64,000 nucleotides of DNA from contig CM044955.1 in the NCBI GenBank assembly GCA_024516035.1, forward strand, positions 41,874,574 to 41,938,573. The letters run 5' to 3'. This document shows positions 1 to 10,500 of the stretch, piece by piece. The stretch's first letter is position 1. Each line of letters starts with the position of its first letter. The notes under the pieces are model-generated. The model had not been told where the DNA came from. It saw nothing but the letters and a program-made list of their open reading frames with translations, and made no database searches. The translations under genes and the position numbers were made by a program. Source of the DNA: Bactericera cockerelli. Taxonomy: Eukaryota; Arthropoda; Insecta; Hemiptera; Triozidae.

Positions 1-1719
1 CTTCATAGCTGTTAGAATGGCCAGCCAAGGCGCGGAATTGAACGCGTTAGCCACGTCGCACGCCACCATGATACAATATTTCCTCGATCTGCTGGGTTTT
101 CTTAATTCTTCTTCTGCCAATTTTTGTACAGCCTCTATTGCTTGACAGGTTGTCCTACCATTTCTAAAACCAAACTGCCTGGTCGATAGTTTGTTGTTTA
201 GTTCCAGATGTTCTGTTAATCGTTTTGTTACAAGACCTTCTAGCAGTTTCCCGAAAGTGTTTATGAGGCAGATCGGTCGGTATGAGTTTGGGTTGGTATT
301 ATCTTTACCACTCTTAGGGATCAAGATAACCTCTGCAATTTTCCACTGCTTTGGAAACTGTGAATTTTTTAGTGCAGCATTCATTATATTAAGTACTACA
401 TCTGGAAATTTAAAACATATTATTTTCACAATCTCTGGAGGTATTAAATCAGGTCCCGGCGATTTTCCTGTTTTTGTAGCTAACACCACCGCCATTATTT
501 CCTCTACAGTAAATTCCTCGCCTGTCTCTATCTCCACCCCATTCTCACTCGCCCATTCCGTCTCTCCATGGTCTGGAAATAGAGCTTGTATGGCTCGCTC
601 CATCAGTTCCGGGGCAACTGCCTCGGGTTTCTGCAGTCTTTTCATGACCAGCCTGAATCCTTTTCCCCATACATCCTGCTGGACCTCTTCACACAGCTTT
701 TTCCACTCCATTTTTTTGGATTTCTTAATTTCTGATTGTAGTATCTTTTTTGTTATTTTATACTCAGTCATCAAAGGTGTATCATCTAATTGTATGTCTC
801 GGTTTCTTCCTCTAAATCTAGTTAATTTTCTCCTAGCTTTAATCGTATTTTTTCTGGCATTGCTAATTTGTTCATTCCACCAGTGTACTGGTTTTTTCTT
901 TGCTTGTTTTGTCTTCACCATTCCTTTTTTACAGCCACTAACAACTGAGGTGATGAATTCTTCAACTGAATCTGACGTTCGGGTATTCCACCTTTGAATG
1001 AATCCCTCTTCAACAGCCTCAACATTTATACTTTTTGTATTCCATCTGGACTTTTTTGTTTCGTTCCAATATTTCTGATTATCTCCCAGAGCTCCCTTAC
1101 TAATTTTAAAATCGATATATTGATGATCAGATCCGCTCTCTGTTTCAACGACTTTCCAATCCTCAGTGTATACTACCAATCCCTCTGAGACGATTGTGAG
1201 GTCTAGCCAGGCTTGCTGTTGTCCTCTGACAAAAGTTGGAAGGATCCCATCATTAAGCAATACTAAGTTTTCGGATCCTATCCACTCTGTCATTTCTATG
1301 CCTCTATTATTTAGTCTCGCTGATCCCCATGCTGGGGATTTGGCATTGAAGTCACCACCTATTACAGATGGAATTCCTGGTCTTGAAGACTTAATGGCAC
1401 TCGTTTGGTCTAAAATATTGGTCAAAGTGTGTGAGTTGGGGCTAGCATAGATAGAAAATATAAGTACACTCCCAACACGCACCATGACAACTCCTTCCCC
1501 TTTAGCTTGATCTGAGATTGTAATTTGTTTATTAACTACCCAAATTGCAGCATCTTTCTTAGTGTCCACATACCAGTTCTCTCCTATTCTATTATAGTTA
1601 GGTTCACTAATTATAACCACATCTGTTTTGTTCTCTTCGACTCTTTTCTTTAGAAGATCATGTGCCATATGACATCTGTTCATATTTATTTGTGTTACTT
1701 TTATAGGTTGTGATGTCAT
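1..1719 (-). CDS. LINE ORF2: AP-endonuclease and reverse transcriptase (partial)
   Basis: Open from ATG (1719-1717) to the window edge, 573 codons in my reading with no stop. The first 220 residues form an exonuclease-endonuclease-phosphatase domain: NMNRC near the start, ISEPNY around residue 45, GGDFNAKSPAWGS around residue 120 and SDHQYIDF around residue 205. Reverse transcriptase follows: SPGPDLIPPEIVK, then SGKDNTNPNSYRPICLINT and DVANAFNSAPW near the edge. The catalytic FADD-type box and everything beyond are not in the window. The protein would nick target DNA and prime cDNA synthesis from LINE RNA. The long open frame suggests a young copy, but integrity past the edge is unknown. Confidence 0.85.
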   Translation of the reverse strand, partial: MTSQPIKVTQINMNRCHMAHDLLKKRVEENKTDVVIISEPNYNRIGENWYVDTKKDAAIWVVNKQITISDQAKGEGVVMVRVGSVLIFSIYASPNSHTLTNILDQTSAIKSSRPGIPSVIGGDFNAKSPAWGSARLNNRGIEMTEWIGSENLVLLNDGILPTFVRGQQQAWLDLTIVSEGLVVYTEDWKVVETESGSDHQYIDFKISKGALGDNQKYWNETKKSRWNTKSINVEAVEEGFIQRWNTRTSDSVEEFITSVVSGCKKGMVKTKQAKKKPVHWWNEQISNARKNTIKARRKLTRFRGRNRDIQLDDTPLMTEYKITKKILQSEIKKSKKMEWKKLCEEVQQDVWGKGFRLVMKRLQKPEAVAPELMERAIQALFPDHGETEWASENGVEIETGEEFTVEEIMAVVLATKTGKSPGPDLIPPEIVKIICFKFPDVVLNIMNAALKNSQFPKQWKIAEVILIPKSGKDNTNPNSYRPICLINTFGKLLEGLVTKRLTEHLELNNKLSTRQFGFRNGRTTCQAIEAVQKLAEEELRKPSRSRKYCIMVACDVANAFNSAPWLAILTAMK

Positions 1720-1729
1720 GATGGTGTTT

Positions 1730-2579
1730 TTATTGATGTACCAATTCTCTATAGAAGGGGCAAGAAAAGGTATCATTTCTATGTCCTGATATGCGACATT
1801 TAGTACAGTATTTTTCACTAGTGCATTCTATAGCCATATGTCCGGGTTGCGAGCAGTTGAAGCATTTCCTGTTATGGTCGCGAGGTCTCTTGCAATAAAT
1901 AGTCGAGTGGCCAACTTCAAGACAGTTGGTGCATCTGGTTATGGTGACCTTGGTTTTAATTCGACACCAGATCCATCCAGTGGGGTTTAACGTCGCTTTC
2001 AACCCATCCAACTTTAATCATGCCTACTTTCGCTAGTTTATCAGCATCCATTGCTGGAAGCGCTACTGTAGCAATCGAGCATCCCCGTCTATTTGACCTT
2101 AGGTTTTTGACATTAATAAATTCTTTAGGAATTTCTATTGTGTTACTGATTACATCCGTAATCTCTTCTTTTGTACATGATGGATCTAAGTCCAGAATAT
2201 TCACTTGTTCCATGCCAAATTTATTCTCTATTTGGGCGTCTTCAATTTTTCTTTCAATTTCTGTCCTTAAAGTTCCAGCTTCCCCTATTTTTGTTACAAT
2301 AAGAACATCTCCATCTTTTGTTTCTTTAAATGATTTTATGTTTAACCCCAAAGTTTCGGGCTTGATGCCATCCTTAATTTTTCTAGCCATGTCTGCATAG
2401 GTATTCTCTCCAGTCCTGATGATGATTGCTTCTGTGTTCTTATCTACGTGTTTTTTCCCTACACTCGGAATAATGAGTGTGGATTTTATTTTTTGTGTTA
2501 TAAATACTAGTTCTAGCATCTTTCTTGCAACAGATTCATCAAAAGCTCCTGCTATAGTTACATTTAATTCATTTTCCAT
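1730..2579 (-). pseudogene. LINE ORF1, gag-like with CCHC zinc knuckles, one frameshift
   Basis: Starts at MENELNVTIAGAF (2579) and reads in one frame to a stop at 1956; an overlapping frame (2011-1730) carries the C-terminus. The second frame shows three cysteine-rich knuckles: CTNCLEVGHSTIYC, CFNCSQPGHMAIEC and CTKCRISGHRNDTFSC. The frames differ by one base step near 1985-2005, where the first frame ends just after VGWVESDVKP and the second takes over at GWIWCRIK. ORF1 proteins of this type bind element RNA. An upstream in-frame ATG at 2630 exists, but the 2579 start gives the more usual N-terminus. The break could be a real mutation or a consensus error. Confidence 0.75.
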
Positions 2580-2849
2580 GGCTATATTTTCCCGACCCAC
2601 CTTGAGAATGTAAAACATGTAAAACAACAATGTTTACATGTTTTGAAATTTTAAGTAAGAGACTACAATGGTGTGAGCACAGTAAGAAGAGGAATGAAGA
2701 TTCTATCAGACATGATTGCAGAGGAATAGGAAGAAGAATGACCATGAGATGTTTGATGAACAAATGAAATCCAGAAAATGTATATCAAGCTAACACCAAT
2801 ACCAATACATACGATGACAGTCAGACTATATGAAGTAATGATTTTGAAA

Positions 2850-2971
2850 TCGGTTCCCGGTTTGTCTGTTCTTCCGGAGCGGAGGGTTTTTTAGTGGGTA
2901 TGATGCACTGATCTTAGCATCGGAGCCCCATTCTTTGTCTTGAATGAGTTAGAAGATTTTTACCTCCACTC

Positions 2972-3011
<40 letters not shown>
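2850..3011 (+). mobile_element. Short LINE/SINE 3' end with A37 tail
   Basis: A G-rich non-coding block (GGAGGGTTTTTTAGTGGGTA, then a GCATCGGAGCCCC motif) is followed by 37 consecutive A at 2975-3011. This looks like the 3' untranslated end and poly(A) tail of a retroelement on the plus strand, opposite to the LINE at 1-2640. No coding part is attached, so it is a strongly 5'-truncated copy. The family is not recognised. Confidence 0.5.
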
Positions 3012-3014
<3 letters not shown>

Positions 3015-3160
3015 GCACATAGAATTTTGAACATCAGCAAGTAGAATTTTGAACACCAGCACATAAGTAGACTTCAACCATTAGCAAGGAGAATTTTGAA
3101 CATAAGGAAGAAGAATTTTGAACACTTGTGTCCATCCAGCAAGGAAAATTTTGGCATTCA
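3012..3160. repeat. Short AGAATTTTGAA minisatellite (first cluster)
   Basis: About six diverged copies of a roughly 21-bp unit of the form AGAATTTTGAACATCAGCAA, directly after the A37 tract. The same unit forms the larger array at 5091-5560, and the sequence after both arrays is also duplicated. Confidence 0.75.
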
Positions 3161-3410
3161 GTGTAACTTATTAATTTAGTTCTTGGGTATACCTTAAATT
3201 TCGTTGTGTAGTGATGTTTGTTGGGTTTTTGTTTAAAATAACCTTTTGAAATGAAAATTAACTTTTTTTAAGTGGCTAGTTAAAATAACTATGTATATTA
3301 TTTGGCCAGCATGAAACCAATCTTTTCTAACAGTATAAAAATCATTTCTTCAATTCAGGTAAACTACATAATTCTGGAAACTTCCTTGTGTGAAATATTG
3401 AACTTGCTAC
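3160..3410. repeat. Duplicated block A, copy 1
   Basis: Matches 5565-5815 over about 250 bp with scattered differences. Shared landmarks are TTGGCCAGCATGAAAC, TCTAAC and AAAAATCATTTCTT. With the minisatellite before it, it is one arm of a local duplication. No coding potential is recognised. Confidence 0.7.
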
Positions 3411-3570
3411 CATTCTTAATCCTAACCATTGTGAAGTATGACCTTTTTTTAAATCACTGAATTGAAGTTCTCTTCTACTCGTAGGCAGAACATTACGCCT
3501 GGGACAGTATATAGCCCGAGGCTTTATACTGTTTTCAAACAGATTCAAACAGATTTGATCAAATTAAAAG

Positions 3571-3687
3571 GTGATGTCACAACTACTCAAACTATCTTTA
3601 CTAAATCTTTGCTAAACTTGGGACTCGAACCACCGACCTCCAGATTACGGGTCCGCCGCCTTATCGGAGGTACTGACGTCGGTTAAA
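3571..3687 (-). mobile_element. SINE family 3, tRNA-like head
   Basis: Reading on the minus strand, an A-box-like region (CAGTACCTCCGATAAGGCGG) and a B-box (GGTGGTTCGAGTCCC) lie at tRNA spacing, followed by a short conserved body ending in ATCAC. Related copies lie at 40150-40287, 47640-47765, 49170-49291 and 62705-62805, with a fragment near 34770-34830. The heads are too degenerate for functional tRNA genes. Confidence 0.65.
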
Positions 3688-3800
3688 CAGTCATACTATT
3701 TTCAATTGCAGAGAGTAGAAAATTACAACAACAAAAATAGTTTTTATATGCAATAAAATACTTTTTTCAATACGCCTGGGAAAGTTCAATTTTACAATAC

Positions 3801-4152
3801 TTCTTCGTTTACTCTGTCTCATCCCGCTTAAGCAGGGTCGACGTTGTTCAACCTCATGGTTGAGGTTGGTCGGTTTTGGCACATTTTTACGGCTGGATGC
3901 CCTTCCTAACGCCAACGATTCTATTCGATTTAAGGTCCTGGATGAGGACGGGGGTTTTACCCTCCATTCGCTAGGGATCGTACCAGCTACCCACATTGAC
4001 CTCACCCAGCCTGGGTAGGGCCGGAAATGCCAGCCTCACATGTACGGAGGAAACAGAATTTTCTTTGTGAAAAGTCTGCTCCGACCGGAGATCGAACTGA
4101 GGATCTCTGGATTACGGGCAGTAGTCACAACCGTTACGCCACGGAGGCTGGC
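3801..4152 (-). mobile_element. SINE family 1, full-length copy with 15-bp TSD
   Basis: The tRNA-like head on the minus strand has A-box GTGGCGTAACGG and B-box AGTTCGATCTCC. A body with CCCAGGCTGGGTGAGG follows, and a tail containing GGGCATCCAGCCGTAAAAA. It is flanked by the 15-bp direct repeat TCAATTTTACAATAC at 3786-3800 and 4153-4167, a clear target-site duplication. A second near-full copy lies at 56863-57180; degenerate copies lie at 21910-22110 and 32140-32330. Confidence 0.85.
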
Positions 4153-4328
4153 TCAATTTTACAATACAATACTTAAAAAAAATACAAAGCAATACAATTT
4201 CACCCATAAAATACATAAGCCCTTGTTGATTGCCGGAATCACGTTTTGAACCTTGTGTTTTGAAATGTTAATGAACTACTACATGCATGTGCAAATCTGT
4301 TAGGAAGTAATAAAAACACAAAGTTTTC

Positions 4329-4600
4329 TGTACCTAGGATGTTTTATTTAGCTGGCAAATGCCAATTACGAGTCAAAGAATCTGCTGTTATTGGGACTAC
4401 AATTTTCAGAAGACATTGTTTTTTAACAAGATTAGGATTCTTTGAGCTAGGTACGCCATTATTTTCTTGACTTCACTTTTCATAAGGACAAGTGGGGTGG
4501 GAGTACTGGAAAGGTATGCGTCCAGGAGATTCTAGATAGCTTCCCATCTTTCACCACATTTCCACCAGAAGCAAATGTCGCCATCTGTAATGATGTTTTT
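4329..4600. repeat. Direct duplication B, copy 1
   Basis: About 270 bp repeated at 4710-4975. Both copies begin TTCTGTACCTAGGATGTTTT and run through GGTATGCGTCCAGGAG and CCACCAGAAGCAAATG. The copies differ by substitutions and small indels and are separated by a T-rich spacer. The minus strand of the second copy is open for 67 codons, but nothing in it is recognised. Confidence 0.75.
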
Positions 4601-4709
4601 GGCCGTTGGAGGTCCTTTGTGGAATTTTCTTCATCATATTTTTTTTGTTTGCTGTGAATTTTGATTTTGTGAGATGTTTCTAGTGTTTTTTTTTTTTTTT
4701 TTTTTTTTT

Positions 4710-4975
4710 TCTGTACCTAGGATGTTTTATTCAGTTGGAAAATGCCCATTACGAGTCAAAGAATCTGCTGTTATTGGGACTACAATTTTCAGAAGACATT
4801 GTTTTTAGCAAGGTTTGGATTCTTTGGTCTAGGTACACCATTATTTGCTTACAGGAAGAGAGGGTTGCAAGTACTGGAAAGGTATGCGTCCAGGAGATTC
4901 TAGATAGCTTCCCATCCTTCACCACATTTCCACCAGAAGCAAATGTCGCCATCTGGAATGATGTTTACAGCTGTT
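4710..4975. repeat. Direct duplication B, copy 2
   Basis: Second copy of the block at 4329-4600, in the same orientation, starting after a poly(T) run at about 4687-4710. It is slightly better preserved as open sequence than copy 1 on both strands, which may be chance. Confidence 0.75.
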
Positions 4976-5090
4976 AGGGATATTAAATTTGTGAAATCTT
5001 CTTTCTCGTAAATTTCTTATTTCCTGAGTATTTTGATACTGGTGTGTGTGCCTAGCAGTGTCATCATAACTACAAATTTTGAAACTCAGT

Positions 5091-5560
5091 GTCTTCACAA
5101 AGAATTTTGAACGTCAGCACATGAAATTTTGAACTTCAGCACATGGAATTTTGAACATCAGCAAGGTAAATTTTGAACATCAGCACATGGAATTTTGAAT
5201 ATCAGCAAGAAGAATTTTGAACATCAGCAAGTGAAATTTTGAACATCAGCAAGGAGAATTTTGAACATCAGCAAGTGAAATTTTGAACATCAGCACATAA
5301 AATTTGAACATCAGCAAGGATATTTTGAACATCAGCACATGGAATTTTGAATATCAGCAAGAAGAATTTTGAACATCAGCAAGGAGAATTTTGAACATCA
5401 GCAGATGGAATTTTGAATATCAGCACGTAAAATTTGAACATCAGCAAGGATAATTTTAAACATCAGCACGTGGAATTTTGAATATCAGCAAGAAGAATTT
5501 TGAACGTCACCAAACGAATTTTGACCATTAGCAAGAAGAATTTTGAACAGAAGTGTCATC
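5091..5560. repeat. 21-bp minisatellite, unit AGAATTTTGAACATCAGCAAG
   Basis: Roughly 22 tandem units alternating between ...CATCAGCAAGG and ...CATCAGCACATG endings, with some units shortened by one or two bases. The first eleven bases, AGAATTTTGAA, are the same as in the 19-bp array at 35360-38770. The array and its right flank duplicate the arrangement at 3012-3410. Confidence 0.85.
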
Positions 5561-5564
5561 CAGC

Positions 5565-5815
5565 AAGGAATTTTTGGCAATCAGTGTAACTTATTAATTT
5601 AGTTCTTGGGTATACTCTGAATTTTGTTGTGTGGTAATGTATGTTGGAGTTTTGTTTAAATGACTTTTTGAAATGAATACTGTTTTCTTTAGGTGGCCAA
5701 TTAAAATTACTATGCATTTAATTTGGCCAGCATGAAACGATTTTTTTCTAACAAATAAAAATCATTTCTTTAATTCATGTAAACTAGATAATTCTGAAAA
5801 TATAATTGTATGAAT
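5565..5815. repeat. Duplicated block A, copy 2
   Basis: Counterpart of 3160-3410, directly downstream of the 21-bp minisatellite. Both copies share TTGGCCAGCATGAAAC. Confidence 0.7.
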
Positions 5816-5840
5816 ATTTTTTTTTCTTTTCTTCCGTTAG

Positions 5841-5954
5841 GTGCTTTAACACCAAAAAAAGAAAGAAAAAAAAACACAGTCAGACAGAATTCTATGGAAG
5901 AGGCAATTTGGTCAGACAATGTACCAACTTTTATTTATTACGCTATGCCAACAA
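5841..5954 (+). other. Candidate orphan exon of unknown gene
   Basis: A 114-base stretch preceded by a pyrimidine tract and acceptor (TTCTTCCGTTAG) and followed by a strong donor (ACAA, then GTAAGT). In the frame starting GT GCT it is open, with a lysine-rich start (ALTPKKERKK) and then EEAIWSDNVPTFIYYAMPT. No family is recognised, and no partner exon was found. It may belong to a plus-strand gene or be chance. Confidence 0.25.
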
Positions 5955-7592
5955 GTAAGTAAATTATTTTATGTTAGACTAACTTATTTCCCAAAGAAAA
6001 TCATAAGAAACTTCTTTAGGGTGGCACATTAATTTATTTGACACCTTAACATTAAAGAATAGTGTACATAATATTTGACAGCATGATAGCTGACAATAAT
6101 TCACATTTACAAATTGGTTGTAAATATTTTTCTTTTACATGGACCAAGCATTGGATAATATTGATTTTTTCCCTCTTACAATGCAGTGAATATAAAACAG
6201 TAATTATTTTATGAGGGTCTTTTTTCTTTCTTCTTTATACAAATATTCCTATGTGCTGTGTCCTTTATTTAGAACTATGAACATAATTATATATAACAAC
6301 ACTATAATAAAATAATAATAATAAATCAAATTAAAGCATGATTGCAAAATATAATGCATTGAGAAAATCATTACCTGAGATGATGGATGATTTGAAGAAG
6401 TTGAGGGATTGCCAGAGGATTCCATTGGGGAAATTTCAGGAATCATTGTAAAATATCTGTTGAACAGTGAATAATAATTGTTGATTAACTAATTATAGGC
6501 ACTATCTACGGACAGGAACTGATGACTGACAAAAGCTGTACTATGGAACAGTGGTGATCTAAGAATTTCAAAAAAATCTTTTTTAGTGTTTTACTTTTTA
6601 AAGATGAGTGTGTCCCAGCCTTCTTAATTTGTTCTTTACTTAGAACAAATTTTTAATACAATTTAATGTCAGCCCCAAGGTTCAAACACGGGACTTTATG
6701 TAAGTTAAGCAAGTATCTGAACAAACCGGTACCTAACTTCTCACATTAACATTACCCAGTCTGTGTCAGGTCTGAGTACCTACCACCAGAACTTGAATTG
6801 CAAAATTGGCAAGAGGGGTCTTTAGTCTTGAAACAACAATAAATGAAATATTAATTTATAATAGGTAACCAATCCAAGGGCTCTCTATAGTGGACCCCTA
6901 AACATACCTTCAGTGTTTCAACATCGACGTGCTATATCCGCTGACTGATGACTGACCCACCGGGTCCGCTGGTGCACTAAAAATACATTAATGAAAATGA
7001 ATAACTGTACGATTATTAAAGATTAATATTAATACCATTACCAATTTGGATGTATTTTTCTTTTCTTTCGGTTTCGATAATTTCTGTTTTCCCTACCTAA
7101 ATTTCAAAAATATTTAACACGCAACACTATCAGTAATAGCAGTGTTGCCTGATGATTTTTGAAAGTAAAACCTCTCCGTGGAAGACCTCAGTTGATCGTG
7201 CGCGTTAAAAGTTTTAAGTGGCAAAGATGTTACAAACCTAATTTTAACCTTTGGGAAAATGTATTCAAACATTCTTAATTCTTATCTCTTGATAAAGAGT
7301 GACTACCACGATTTCAGGCTAATTGATTAAAAATTCCAATTATTTTATTATTGTTACACATTTTTTTCGCTTTATTTTAATATGCGGTTATTCAGTTATA
7401 TCTTTGTAACTCTACAAGTAAGATTAGGCAACAATGTTCCAACACATGGGGTTACCGAAGTTGATTTTTTTGTAAACAAACCAGTTTCTTCTTTTTTTCC
7501 GATTGATTACCTCTAATTAAATTTCTCTATGTGGTAGCTGAATTTATCTTACAGAAGTCCCATTTGATAAGGTTTAAAATAAAACAAATTAT
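5955..7592. other. Non-coding region upstream of STOML2
   Basis: AT-rich sequence with no convincing exon. A degenerate SINE-1-like remnant lies around 6660-6800, including CCCAGTCTG- and GGTTCAAAC-like boxes. The STOML2 promoter and 5' UTR should lie in its last few hundred bases, but no TATA box or initiator is clear. Confidence 0.5.
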
Positions 7593-10500
7593 ATGATGTT
7601 ATCTCGTGTACGTCCCGGCACACTCCAGGTATGGTTGCATCAGTTTTTCTCACCTCATTTTGAGGATCCCGTCGTAGTAGAATTGTACTCACTAGTTCAC
7701 ATATAAGGCACCTATTACCTACTAATAGTTCAACAGGCTCCTGAGAAACCTTCTCATGTCCAAAGTCATCTTGACTGTAAAATTAATTGAGTTTATATAA
7801 AAATCACTTAATAGCATTGAGAATTTATTTTTTTTGTTATTCAAAGTAGACTTTATACAGCAACATTACACTCAACAAAAAATTCACAAAATAATAATTA
7901 TAATAATATCGCCTTAATAATACTGCCCGATTAGGACTATAAAGTCCCATTATTGCAGCAGTAAGCTTAAGACATATTATTATGTGGTAAAAATCCCAAC
8001 TGGGAGGATAACTTGTCTTGTCGGCTGGGTTTCAAACCCGCACCCTCTGGAATCTCTGGATTCACACAGAGCGCCTTTACCACTGAGCTACCGGGACAGA
8101 CTGCCATATACAGTGAACTCTGTTTGAACAGATACTTCCCAATAGGATACATATTTTAGGGAATAGGGATGTTTTCATTATTTTACTTGGTGTTGTGATA
8201 AGTTGAATAGTTTTCATAATCTAGTTGATTTTGATTAAATCATAACTTGAATTCTAGCCCATAGCTGAAGACTGCACATTTGGTTAAACTTGTTGAATCT
8301 TATACGAATAGATGCTAAAAGGAGTAAAAAGAATATATAGAAGTGGGGGATATAATTGAGCCATGAGTTGAGTTGTGTTTTTTTCCACTCAACTGTTAAT
8401 TGGGAACTTGTTTCAATCTTAAATAAGTTCAATGTGTTCATTGGTACTTGATTATTTTTAATGTAATATGAGTTTACTTGATTGTTTCTCAACTTGATTT
8501 ACTTATGCTCAATAAGTTTACTATGCTAAAACCCTCCAATAGCAAGATACTATTTCATGTAAAGAACTGGAATTAAGAGAATTCAATGAAGTAATTAATT
8601 ATAAAAATGATTAACTTGAACTCTTGTGTGTGATTGTTATTAGTGAGAGCAATGTCAATGGATTTAGACAAGAAAGGTTTGAAATACTTGGTTATGATTG
8701 ATCTATCCCCTCTGCCTGTCTGTGCTCTTGCTGATATGTTCAAAGTTGGCATATTATCTCAGAAAGAACTTATAATAGTATGGACTGAAAAGGGAAATTA
8801 ATAGAAGAAAAAACAACAAAATAGAAAAAAAAAAAAAAAAAAAATGTGATAGACACTAAACTGACTAAACTCTTAGTTTCAGCTTGATTTAGTAAATCTC
8901 GAGATTTTTTGCCTCTCTATAGTCTAACATTACATACAATAAAGGAAAGCTTTAACTGAATTTAAAGCTTCAAATGTAATGATTTGAAACCTTTTGTAAA
9001 AACCAATTACTTTCAAAGCTATCTCTGGTGAAGCTGCATCTGTGGACTGAAATGCTTACTGTCTCTATTTTACCTCTGATTAATAGACACCTCCAAATAG
9101 TGGACAAAACCTTGTGGATCATGAGTGTCTGTTATTGGACAGTTTAACTAAACTTTAAAATAAAAAATCTGTGTTATGGGAGTAGTGATGCATGCACTTT
9201 TTAGAAGGTATCATACATAGGACCCTTGAAATTGAAGCAAAATGTCTTGAATATTGGTGTTAACATCATACACCTTCTTCCTCATGGTTGAAGTTAAAAA
9301 TTTACAAAGTTCAAAGATTGATGATTTATCTATTTTAAATCAAAGTATTATTTTAGAGATCCTTTTAGTCCCCCACTGATAGATGATACTTGATGTAGTT
9401 TTGAAATAAAAATTGATTCCATGACCTAATAATGCTGTTTAATACTATCATCAATTATGCAAGGCATTGTCATGTCAGTGATGGTGACTGTTTCCCATGA
9501 TAGCAATTATTATTATTATTATAAAAATATTTTGTTTTGTTTTTCAGAAGTGCCTTTTAAGCTCCAAAGAGTTATTAGAAATTTCCAAAAGATGTGCCTC
9601 CAGTACACCAATAAATACTGGAGTTCTCTTTGTTCCCCAGCAAGAGGTAAGTGTACACACACAGTTTACTATATTATTATTCATCAATCAATACTAATAA
9701 AACGCAAAGCCCAGTAGATATACTTACTCAATTGCTCATTTATAACAATCATAGTTAAATAAATGGCTAAACCAATAAACTTCAAATTTGAAGAAAATAT
9801 TTATTTTCCTCTATAATTAATGCAAACAACAAAAGGAAAAAATCAACATCCATGTAAAAAATAATGTAGGGTTTCACAAAAGGCTTTTTAAAAAAGCTAG
9901 ACTCGAAAGTCGATTTATTGAACTTAGAAAATTACGATATAATAAAAGCTTAAAACTAAGGGTGAGAAAACTGACTTGCTCGATGCAGGTAACAGAACTG
10001 AGGTGTATCGCTGTCCTGAGGAGCTATCAGGAGAAAATAGTGGTCAGCATTTAATATGACAATATAAGCAAATTCGAATACATAACTCCTCCATTCCTAG
10101 AATTTGGCAGCACCCGGAAGAGGAATTTTTGGGTACACAGAATCGACCCTTGGTTGGACTTCAATATTGTTTGGAGTTGGACTTGAACCAACTACTATGT
10201 TACTGGATGTATCATTGGGATGCTTCAAGGTCCATTTTTTATAGAATTTTAGTACACCCTGTATAATCAAAAAACTTAAAATTAAAACAAATAAAATAAT
10301 ATTTACAAAATTCCAATTCTCATTGTTTTCATTTTCCATTATTAGCTTTCTAATTTGATTTGGGTCCATGGTTGCTAGTTGTAAATTTTTTAACCTTAAT
10401 GATGAGTGAATTTGAACGTTGCTAATAATGTTATCTTCAGGATGTAAAATAATGGGTTTTCCGGAAGCTTTTTCCTGAAAAGAAAGTACATGGTCCCTAA

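Larger units (their letters stand above)
1..2640 (-). mobile_element. R1-like non-LTR retrotransposon (LINE), 3' part outside window
   Basis: Two-ORF LINE read on the minus strand. ORF1 (about 2579-1730) has a gag-like zinc-knuckle protein; ORF2 (from 1719 to the left edge) has an AP-endonuclease followed by reverse transcriptase. ORF1 and ORF2 are separated by about 10 bases, as is common in R1/Jockey-group elements. The 5' boundary is not clear; about 60 bases upstream of the ORF1 ATG are included. The 3' end, with the RT catalytic motif and tail, lies outside the window. Assignment to the R1 clade rests on the endonuclease start (QINMNRCHMAHDLL), the CCHC knuckles in ORF1 and the RT motif DVANAFNSAPW. 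The clade is an inference. Confidence 0.85.

Noticed and set aside
191..997. Plus-strand 268-codon frame
   Set aside because: It is the reverse of the LINE ORF2, which has clear endonuclease and RT motifs on the minus strand. The plus-strand frame at 2020-2400 likewise shadows ORF1.
7890..8105. Functional tRNA gene at SINE heads
   Set aside because: A and B boxes are present but the cloverleaf stems do not close, and each is followed by a repeated SINE body. The same holds for the heads at 3571-3687, 23105-23312, 33143-33348 and 47640-47765.
10250..10270. ACAGGGTGTA MITE terminus inside the env region
   Set aside because: The motif is part of the open C-terminal env frame and has no inverted partner nearby; coincidence.
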